Assembly: GCA_910584045.1 (NCBI GenBank)
Contig: CAJTYO010000053.1
Coordinates: 1-19,477, forward strand
Length of the DNA stretch: 19,477 nucleotides
Reading direction: 5' to 3'
Source of the DNA: an uncultured Oscillospiraceae bacterium
GTDB lineage: Bacteria; Bacillota; Clostridia; Oscillospirales; Oscillospiraceae
Shown here in pieces: positions 8,365 through 13,498 of the stretch. The translations under genes were made by a program, and so were the position numbers. The notes under the pieces were generated by a model. The model did not search any database, was not told the origin of the DNA, and saw only the letters and a program-made list of their open reading frames with translations. Every line of letters begins with the position of its first letter. Within the stretch, counting starts at the first letter, position 1.

Positions 8365-9018
8365 TTATCCATACTCTGCTCCGCCCGCAGGCGCGGAAGC
8401 CAGAGCCTCCAAATACCGCTGCTCCGCCCGTCCCCAGTCGATCAGAGAAAACCAGGCGTCTACATAGTCCGGCTTATTGAAATGATCCATGGTGAGATAG
8501 GCGTGTTCCCACATGTCCGCAATCAGCACCGGCGCCACGGAACCCAGAGGAACCACCTCGTTGTTGTCGGTGGTGGCGATGTGGATGCCCTTGTTCCCCT
8601 CCGCCACAAGCCACACCCAGCCAGACCCGATGATGCTCTCCGCCGCCTCCGTCAGCAGCTGCTGAAACCGGGCCATGGACCCGTATGTACTGGCAATGGC
8701 CTCCGTCAGCCGGTTGAAGGGCGGCGGTCCGGCCTTGCAGCTGATGCCGTCAAAATACAGCTGATGGTTATACACCGCTCCCGCGGCGCTCTTCAGCCGG
8801 TTGAGCTGCGCCGTGGGCAGGTTATAGTCCCCCACCGCCAGCTGGGACAGGCTCTGGTCCGTCAAACGGTGGCGCACCGCCAGGCGGTTGAGCTCATAGA
8901 CGGCCTCGGCATAGTACTTATCGTGATGATAATACAGCGTGTTGGCATCACAGTGGGGCATCAGCGACACATAGCCGTATGGAAGCGGGGACAACTGGAA
9001 GGGGAAATACTGCTCCAT
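8365..9018 (-). CDS. Fe/Mn superoxide dismutase-family protein, atypical active site
   Basis: This is a 217-residue protein of the Fe/Mn SOD fold. The family converts superoxide to oxygen and peroxide. All four metal ligands are visible: His31 (YYHHDKYY), His85 (VYNHQLYF), and Asp168 and His172 (ADMWEHAY). The GSGWVWLV motif and the C-terminal DAWFSLIDW are present. Aligned with E. coli SodB, second-sphere residues differ: His30, His31 and Tyr34 become Tyr35, Tyr36 and Ala39; the Gln69 position is Ala81; Tyr163 becomes Leu175. Activity is therefore uncertain. The start at 9018 was chosen because AGGAGG lies at 9023-9028; an upstream in-frame Met at 9084 has no such site and adds a non-conserved leader. 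It is the last gene of a minus-strand cluster, about 100 bp after rnc. Confidence 0.88.
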   Translation of the reverse strand: MEQYFPFQLSPLPYGYVSLMPHCDANTLYYHHDKYYAEAVYELNRLAVRHRLTDQSLSQLAVGDYNLPTAQLNRLKSAAGAVYNHQLYFDGISCKAGPPPFNRLTEAIASTYGSMARFQQLLTEAAESIIGSGWVWLVAEGNKGIHIATTDNNEVVPLGSVAPVLIADMWEHAYLTMDHFNKPDYVDAWFSLIDWGRAEQRYLEALASAPAGGAEYG

Positions 9019-9085
9019 ACCAAACCTCCTCTTTACGCATGGTATCCCAGTGTATGCGCACCGGCGGCATCCCGTGCGAAGCACA

Positions 9086-9115
9086 GACCGCCCGCAGCTG
9101 CAGCCGCGGGCGGTC
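9086..9115 (-). repeat. GC-rich hairpin between rnc and sod
   Basis: Perfect 10-bp arms GACCGCCCGC (9086-9095) and GCGGGCGGTC (9106-9115) flank a 10-base loop, starting a few bases after the rnc stop on the minus strand. No T tract follows, so full termination is doubtful. It could be a partial terminator, or 3' stabilisation of the rnc segment before sod. Confidence 0.5.
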
Positions 9116-9118
9116 CGG

Positions 9119-9793
9119 TTATTTCTGTATATCCATGTGCTCCAAGGCGTCCCGCGCGGCGGCCTGTTCGGCCTCCTTTTTGCTGCGGCCCTCGCCCCGG
9201 CCTATGGCGCGGTCATTGAGCCGCACCTCGAAGAGAAACATCTTGTTGTGGTCCGGCCCGCTCTGGGACACCATGTGGTAGGTCAGCACCTGGCCGATCC
9301 GGCGCTGAGCCACCTCCTGCAGGGTGGTCTTATAGTCCTTGCGCTCCTCTGCGGCGGGAGCCCGGCTCAGCAGCACCCGGATAATAAGCGCCCGGACCTG
9401 CTCAATGCCGCCGTCCAGGTATACGGCGGCGAACACCGCCTCCACCGCGTCCGCCAGGATGGACTGCCGCTCCCGGCCTCCACCGGCCTCCTCGCCCCGG
9501 CCCAGCTTCAGGTAGCCGCCCAGCTCCAGCTCCTTGGCCACCTCGTACAGGCTCTGCTCGCAAACCAGGGCCGCCCGCATCCGGGTCAGGTCCCCCTCCG
9601 GCAGATCCTCGTGCCCGCGAAACAGATATTCCGCCGACACGAATCCCAGTACGCTGTCGCCCAAAAACTCCAGCCGTTCGTTGCTGCCCAGGCTGCCCCG
9701 GTGCTCGTTGGCATAGGAGCTGTGGTTGAGCGCCTCCGCCAGCAGCTCCCGGTTTTGGAAGCTGTACCCCAGCTTCTTCTCCAGAGATTCCAT
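9119..9793 (-). CDS. rnc: Ribonuclease III
   Basis: RNase III (224 residues) cleaves double-stranded RNA in rRNA precursors and mRNAs. The signature NERLEFLGDSVLG covers residues 38-50 with catalytic Glu42 and Asp46. The second acidic pair is Asp115 and Glu118 in ILADAVEAVFAA. A C-terminal dsRNA-binding domain starts near DYKTTLQE and carries the KKEAEQAAARDAL helix. The ATG at 9793 follows AAAGGAGGG. Placement after plsX and acpP matches the plsX...acpP-rnc order of many Firmicutes, but sod follows rather than smc and ftsY. Its leader contains two RNA stems, listed separately. Confidence 0.96.
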   Translation of the reverse strand: MESLEKKLGYSFQNRELLAEALNHSSYANEHRGSLGSNERLEFLGDSVLGFVSAEYLFRGHEDLPEGDLTRMRAALVCEQSLYEVAKELELGGYLKLGRGEEAGGGRERQSILADAVEAVFAAVYLDGGIEQVRALIIRVLLSRAPAAEERKDYKTTLQEVAQRRIGQVLTYHMVSQSGPDHNKMFLFEVRLNDRAIGRGEGRSKKEAEQAAARDALEHMDIQK

Positions 9794-9803
9794 ATTCTTC
9801 TTT

Positions 9804-9862
9804 CCCTCCTTTCAAAGGGAGGGGCCCCGTCTGCGGGATCATACATCCCCCCGGACGAGGCC
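9804..9862 (-). promoter_or_regulatory. Structured rnc leader: long stem plus hairpin on the ribosome site
   Basis: On the minus-strand RNA, 9862-9854 (GGCCUCGUC) pairs with 9831-9823 (GACGGGGCC) through nine pairs including one G-U. Inside, GGGAU (9849-9845) pairs with AUCCC (9839-9835) around a 5-base loop. Immediately after it, CCCUCC (9823-9818) pairs with GGAGGG (9809-9804), which is the rnc ribosome site. The pairings are read directly from the sequence. A role as RNase III target or translational control is inference, based on known autoregulation of rnc in E. coli. Confidence 0.45.
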
Positions 9863-9901
9863 CACTAAGCATCTGTATGCGAAGCCGTGACGACCGTCTC
9901 C

Positions 9902-10144
9902 TCAGTCGTCCAGCTTGCTCGTCAGGAAATTGACGCAGTCGCCCACGGTGGACAGCGTACTCAGCTCGTCTTCCTGCACCTCGCCGATGTCGAACGCCTC
10001 CTCCATACTCATGACCAGCTCTACCAGGTCTACGGAGTCAGCGCCCAGATCCTCCTCAAAGGACGTGTCCATGGTGATCTCGTCCTCCTCCACGGAGAAC
10101 TGCTCGGAGATGATCCTCTGCATACGCTCAAAGATGTCCTGCAT
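9902..10144 (-). CDS. acpP: Acyl carrier protein
   Basis: ACP (80 residues, acidic) carries growing acyl chains in fatty acid synthesis. The phosphopantetheine site is Ser37 in DLGADSVDLVELVM, and the flanking helices (IFERMQRIISEQF and TVGDCVNFLTSKL) match the family. The start at 10144 is preferred over an upstream in-frame start at 10165 because AAAGGAGGG lies just before it and the mature family length is about 77-82. plsX lies 69 bp upstream and uses acyl-ACP as substrate; rnc follows 108 bp downstream. Confidence 0.96.
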   Translation of the reverse strand: MQDIFERMQRIISEQFSVEEDEITMDTSFEEDLGADSVDLVELVMSMEEAFDIGEVQEDELSTLSTVGDCVNFLTSKLDD

Positions 10145-10151
10145 GTCGTTT

Positions 10152-10169
10152 CCCTCCTTTCGCAAGGGG
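10152..10169 (-). promoter_or_regulatory. Small hairpin over the acpP ribosome site
   Basis: On the minus-strand RNA, CCUU pairs with AAGG around a GCGA tetraloop of the GNRA type. Two more C-G pairs follow after a bulged A, enclosing the AAAGGAGGG ribosome site. The same layout occurs before rnc. A control role is inferred only. Confidence 0.35.
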
Positions 10170-10213
10170 ATGGTAGTACATCAATGGCATGATAAAACTT
10201 TTCCTCTCGCCTG

Positions 10214-11278
10214 TCAATAGGAAACGGCAGATTTCCCCCGATTTTTCCCGTCCCTCTCATCGCCGGTGCGCATCAGCTCTATGTGGGACCCGATCTCCGC
10301 CGCCAAATCCGCCTCCACGGCGGCGGCGGCCTGGTAGACGGCGTTCTCGATGGCCCGGGCCTTGCTGGAGCCGTGGGCCTTGATGACCGGCTTCTGGAGG
10401 CCCAGGAAGGGGGTGCCGCCGATGGTATCCGGGTCCAGTCTCTCCTTGAAGGCAGCCAAGCCGCCCTTCACCAACAGCGCGGCCAGCTTGGTCTTCACAC
10501 TCTGCATGAACATGGCCTTCAGCTCCTTCCCCATGAAGGAGCCCACACCCTCGATGCTCTTTAGCATCACATTGCCGGAGAACCCGTCGGTCACCACCAC
10601 GTCACAGCCGCCCTTGATGGCCTCCTTGGCCTCGATGTTGCCGATAAAGTGCAGGCTCCCCTTCTCCCCGGCCTCCCTCAGCGCCTGATAGGCCTCCCGG
10701 CGCAGTGCGTCGCCCTTGGTGTCCTCCGTGCCGATGTTCAGCAGGCCCACCCTGGGCCTCTCCATCCCCAGGGCCTTGGCGGCGTAGAAGCTGCCCAGAT
10801 AGGCGAACTGGAGCAGGTACTCCGCCGTACAATCCGCCGTGGCCCCGCAGTCCACCAGCACCAGCCCCCTCCCCGACGTGGGCAGCAGGGGGGCCATAGC
10901 GGCGCGCCGGATACCCGGGATGCGCTTGACAATGAAGGTGCCGCCGCTGAGCAGCGCGCCGGTGCTGCCGGCGGAGACGAACGCGTCCCCCTCCCCGTTT
11001 TTCAGCATTGTCAGCCCTACCCCCATGGAGGAGTCCTTTTTCCGCTTGAACACCTTGGCCGGGTCGTCGTGCATATCCACCACCTCCCCGGCGTTGACCA
11101 CCGTCACCGCAGGCGGCAGCGTCCCCGCGCCGCAGGCCGCGGCGGCGGAGCGCACCTCCTCTTCTCTGCCCACCAGGACGATCTCCAGGCCCGAGCGGGC
11201 CCGGGCGGCCTGTACCGCTCCTTTTACAATCTCCCCCGGGGCGTTGTCGCCGCCCATGGCGTCTACTATGATCTTCAA
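10214..11278 (-). CDS. plsX: Phosphate acyltransferase PlsX
   Basis: PlsX makes acyl-phosphate from acyl-ACP for phosphatidic acid synthesis and works at the membrane face. The N-terminus KIIVDAMGGDNAPGEIVKGA and internal GGCDVVVTDGFSGNVMLKS, GGTPFLGL and VIKAHGSSKARA segments are diagnostic. At 354 residues it is somewhat longer than the B. subtilis enzyme (about 333), the excess being a basic C-terminal tail. The start codon is TTG at 11276-11278, as the minus strand reads AAGGGAGCTTCCATTG; this is the only start that gives the conserved N-terminus directly behind a ribosome site. The usual neighbours rpmF (upstream) and fabD/fabG (downstream) are absent. A 147-bp leader separates it from the HTH remnant upstream. 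Confidence 0.95.
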   Translation of the reverse strand: MKIIVDAMGGDNAPGEIVKGAVQAARARSGLEIVLVGREEEVRSAAAACGAGTLPPAVTVVNAGEVVDMHDDPAKVFKRKKDSSMGVGLTMLKNGEGDAFVSAGSTGALLSGGTFIVKRIPGIRRAAMAPLLPTSGRGLVLVDCGATADCTAEYLLQFAYLGSFYAAKALGMERPRVGLLNIGTEDTKGDALRREAYQALREAGEKGSLHFIGNIEAKEAIKGGCDVVVTDGFSGNVMLKSIEGVGSFMGKELKAMFMQSVKTKLAALLVKGGLAAFKERLDPDTIGGTPFLGLQKPVIKAHGSSKARAIENAVYQAAAAVEADLAAEIGSHIELMRTGDERDGKNRGKSAVSY

Positions 11279-11425
11279 TGGAAGCTCCCTTCTTCTACCG
11301 CCGCGCAGCGGCGCACAGCTCTTCTTTTCCTAGTTTTCCCCTGCGGGGACTAATTTTTGCGCGTAGTCCCGCAAGCCTAAACCCGACAGCTCTCAGCGTA
11401 TCAGGCGAGAACTAACTTTATATGA
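11279..11425 (-). promoter_or_regulatory. plsX leader region, promoter not resolved
   Basis: This 147-bp minus-strand leader contains an imperfect hairpin, in which 11343-11351 pairs with 11366-11373 (GCGGGACT/AGTCCCGC with one bulge). It also holds an inverted CGTAGTC/GACTACG pair (11362-11368 and 11424-11430). TATAAA at 11417-11422 on the minus strand could be a -10 element, but the best upstream TTGGCA is 20 bp away, so no promoter is assigned with confidence. I see no FapR-like TTAGTACC box. Confidence 0.3.
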
Positions 11426-11545
11426 CTACGGCGTATCAGTCCTGCCAATCAAGTAATCGACAGAACCCCCATACAGGTCCGCCACATTCTGTTGGTTCAA
11501 CCGGTTCTCATTTCTTAATTGCTTCAACCGTTTCGGTAAAATCAT
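11426..11545 (-). pseudogene. Collapsed XRE-family HTH gene (39 codons)
   Basis: This open frame keeps the first helices of an XRE/Cro-type DNA-binding domain (ILPKRLKQLRNENRLNQQ) and the family's C-terminal ending (SVDYLIGRTD), joined directly at ADL-YG. Against the intact XRE protein at 12931-13149, about 29 residues are missing between two ADL segments (residues 23-25 and 52-54 there), exactly the recognition helix and the region after it. An in-frame deletion between short repeats is the simplest explanation. The ATG at 11545 is preceded by GGGGAGG, so a short peptide could still be made. It is AT-richer than its neighbours and lies 78 bp after trmFO. Confidence 0.7.
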
Positions 11546-11623
11546 CAAAAAATTTTCCTCCCCGTTGACACAAATAAATATATTGTTCGCAGCAGAATTT
11601 TTACCTGCAACGCCCCCCGTCAA

Positions 11624-12934
11624 CTAAGCAAGAATCTCAGGCTTCAGTCTCTCAATAATCTCCAAGGATCGCGCGGAAATCTCCTGGTTCTTATTCCGCT
11701 TCCCCCGCACCTTATACCCCAGCGGAGCAATAATTCCAAAATTGATATTCATCGGCTGAAACTCCCTGACTGTTTCATCTGAAATGTACAAGCTCAGCGC
11801 CCCCAGGGCCGTCTCCCTGGGGAAGTCGATGGGCTCTCTCCCCTCCAGCCTTCTGGCCAGCTCCACCGCTGCCAGAAAACCGGACGCAGCGGACTCCACG
11901 TACCCCTCCACCCCCGTCATCTGCCCCGCGAAGGTGATCCGCGGATCGCTCCTGAGCCGGTAGTACCGGTCCAGCAGCCGGGGGGAGTCCAGATACGTGT
12001 TGCGGTGCATCACCCCGTAGCGCACGTACTCCGCGTTTTTCAGCGCCGGTATCATGGAGAACACCCGCTTCTGCTCCCCGAACTTCAAGTGGGTCTGGAA
12101 ACCCACCAGGTTGTAGATGGACCCCTCCGCGTTGTCCTTGCGCAGCTGCACCACCGCATAGGGCTCCCGGCCTGTGGACGGGTCCCGCAGCCCTCTGGGC
12201 TTCAGCGGGCCGTAGCGCAGGGTATCCTCCCCCCGCCGGGCCATGACCTCCACCGGCATACAGCCCTCGAAGACGTTCTTATCCTCGAAGCCGTGGACCT
12301 CCGCCTCCTCCGCCTCGCACAGCGCTCGCCAGAAGGCCTGATACTCCTCCTTCTCCAGCGCACAGTTCACATAGTCCGCCGTCCCCTTGTCATAGCGGCT
12401 GGCGAACCAGGCCCGGCTCATATCCAGGCTCTCGAAGCTCACCAGCGGCGCGGCTGCGTCGAAAAAGTGCAGCGCCGCCCCCTCTCCGCCGGTGAGGCCC
12501 AACAGATACTCCGCCAGCGCGTCGCTGGTCAGCGGCCCTGTGGCCGCCAGCACCTGGCCCTCCGGCAGCTCAGCCGCCTCGCCCTCCCGCACGGTGATAT
12601 TGGGATGAGTCCGCAGCGCCCTTGTCACATAGGCGGAAAAGCCGTGCCTGTCCACCGCCAGCGCGCCGCCGGCCTCCACCCGGGTGGCGTCCGCCGCCTC
12701 CAGGATGAGGCTTCCCAGCCGCCGCAGCTCCTCCTTCAGCAGGCCCACGGCATTCTCCAGCCCCGCGCCCCGCAGGGAGTTAGAGCAGACCAGCTCGGCA
12801 AAATCCCCGCTGGAGTGGGCAGGGGACATCTTATGGGGCTTCATCTCCCAGAGGGTAACCTCCACCCCCCGCCGGGCCAGCTGCCAGGCCGCCTCGCTGC
12901 CCGCGAGGCCCGCTCCAATCACGGTTACTTTCAT
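11624..12934 (-). CDS. trmFO: Methylenetetrahydrofolate-tRNA-(uracil-5-)-methyltransferase TrmFO
   Basis: TrmFO (436 residues) methylates U54 to ribothymidine in the tRNA T-loop, using methylene-THF and FAD. The N-terminal FAD-binding motif is VIGAGLAGSEAA (residues 5-16). The two active-site cysteines are Cys50 in LVCSNSLRG and Cys225 in NVFEGCMPVEVMA. Later family segments include YVRYGVMHRNTYLDSP and FAGQMTGVEGYVESAASG. The ATG overlaps the TGA of the upstream XRE gene (ATGA) and has its own GAGAGGG ribosome site. In many Firmicutes it directly follows topA; here a two-gene module lies between them. Confidence 0.97.
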   Translation of the reverse strand: MKVTVIGAGLAGSEAAWQLARRGVEVTLWEMKPHKMSPAHSSGDFAELVCSNSLRGAGLENAVGLLKEELRRLGSLILEAADATRVEAGGALAVDRHGFSAYVTRALRTHPNITVREGEAAELPEGQVLAATGPLTSDALAEYLLGLTGGEGAALHFFDAAAPLVSFESLDMSRAWFASRYDKGTADYVNCALEKEEYQAFWRALCEAEEAEVHGFEDKNVFEGCMPVEVMARRGEDTLRYGPLKPRGLRDPSTGREPYAVVQLRKDNAEGSIYNLVGFQTHLKFGEQKRVFSMIPALKNAEYVRYGVMHRNTYLDSPRLLDRYYRLRSDPRITFAGQMTGVEGYVESAASGFLAAVELARRLEGREPIDFPRETALGALSLYISDETVREFQPMNINFGIIAPLGYKVRGKRNKNQEISARSLEIIERLKPEILA

Positions 12935-13149
12935 TTTGTCCCTCTCTCATCCGACCGGCCGACCAGATAGTCGATTGTGACGCCGTATAAATCCGCAAAG
13001 CGGCACAGAGCGGAAGCGTCGGGCTCCCGCTCGCCTCGTTCATAACGGCAATATGAACTCAAGCTGATTCCTAGCAAATCAGCAGCCTCATCCTGTTTAA
13101 GATTCTTTTCTTTTCTCAACAACCGTATTCTTTCATGTAATTTCGTCAT
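12931..13149 (-). CDS. XRE-family HTH transcriptional regulator
   Basis: This 72-residue protein is almost entirely one XRE/Cro-CI helix-turn-helix domain. It has a basic first helix (HERIRLLRKEKNLKQ), the turn EAADLLGISLSSYCRYERGEREP (residues 21-43, with SSYCRYE as recognition helix), then a C-terminal helix ending DYLVGRSD. There is no oligomerisation or sensor domain. Its TGA overlaps the trmFO ATG, so the two are co-transcribed and probably coupled. The start at 13149 has only a weak ribosome site. It is divergent from the 85-residue gene at 13234, across a palindrome that overlaps a perfect promoter, so it most likely represses that gene and itself. The target is inferred. Confidence 0.88.
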   Translation of the reverse strand: MTKLHERIRLLRKEKNLKQDEAADLLGISLSSYCRYERGEREPDASALCRFADLYGVTIDYLVGRSDERGTK

Positions 13150-13164
13150 ACTTTTGCTTTCATC

Positions 13165-13193
13165 TTGACAACTCCGTTTGGAATAGTTATAAT
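13165..13193 (+). promoter_or_regulatory. Consensus SigA promoter for the 85-residue gene
   Basis: TTGACA at 13165-13170 and TATAAT at 13188-13193 are both perfect, with an ideal 17-bp spacer. Transcription would start near 13200, giving a leader of about 34 nt with AAAGGAG at 13219-13225 before the ATG at 13234. Such an unhindered promoter fits a gene held off by a repressor. The opposite strand reads TATAAC or TTATAA over the same bases and could serve as the -10 of the XRE gene, but its -35 match is poor. Confidence 0.85.
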
Positions 13194-13212
13194 GCAGCTA
13201 TTCCAAACGGAA
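13173..13212. promoter_or_regulatory. Inverted-repeat operator pair embedded in the promoter
   Basis: The arms TCCGTTTGGAATAG (13173-13186) and CTATTCCAAACGGA (13198-13211) are perfect 14-bp inverted repeats around an 11-bp spacer. Each arm contains its own smaller dyad (TCC-GTTT-GGA and TTCC-AAAC-GGAA), so it looks like two dimer sites facing each other. The left site fills the -35/-10 spacer and the right one covers the predicted start point, so occupancy should block RNA polymerase. Binding by the adjacent XRE protein is inferred from position. Confidence 0.75.
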
Positions 13213-13233
13213 TAATTGAAAGGAGTGCTTCTC

Positions 13234-13491
13234 ATGAACCAGCTCATTCACATTCTCTACGACTACGCTCTGGAAAACCAGCTGTCCAACTTCCTGGACG
13301 ACCCGTCTCAGCACCTCTCAGACACGGCCTCAGGCGCACGCCAGTACGCGGAGCTCAAAAAGCGCCTGGACAAGGACGGACAGCAGTACTTAGAGGACTA
13401 CACGGAAGAAATGCAGACCAAGCACACCATGGAGCAGGAGGCACTCTTTCGGGCCGGGCTGTCCATCGGCATGGCCCTGTCCCGGCTGTGA
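13234..13491 (+). CDS. Small helical protein of unknown function, XRE-controlled
   Basis: This gene encodes 85 residues, charged and predicted helical throughout, with no signal peptide, membrane segment or cysteine. Visible parts are an N-terminal helix (NQLIHILYDYALENQLSNFL), a basic-acidic central helix (YAELKKRLDKDGQQYLEDYTEEMQ) and a C-terminal FRAGLSIGMALSRL. The general pattern recalls small Clostridia proteins annotated DUF6809, but I cannot confirm this. The ATG at 13234 is chosen for AAAGGAG at 13219-13225; an in-frame TTG at 13216 lies upstream of that site. It stands alone on the plus strand, ends 7 bp before the topA stop in a convergent arrangement, and is driven by the palindrome-covered promoter. 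Antitoxin-, phage- or stress-related roles are possible, but nothing in the sequence decides between them. Confidence 0.82.
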   Translation: MNQLIHILYDYALENQLSNFLDDPSQHLSDTASGARQYAELKKRLDKDGQQYLEDYTEEMQTKHTMEQEALFRAGLSIGMALSRL

Positions 13492-13498
13492 CCGGACC

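Noticed and set aside
9017..9045. ATACCA/TGGTAT inverted repeat around the sod ribosome site
   Set aside because: Only six pairs around a 17-base loop; too weak to claim as a control element.
9019..9084. Upstream in-frame start of the SOD-like gene
   Set aside because: The added leader is not conserved in the family, and the strong AGGAGG site at 9023-9028 points to the start at 9018.
11279..11425. FapR-type operator or riboswitch before plsX
   Set aside because: No TTAGTACC-like dyad and no recognisable riboswitch core; the hairpins present are short and bulged.
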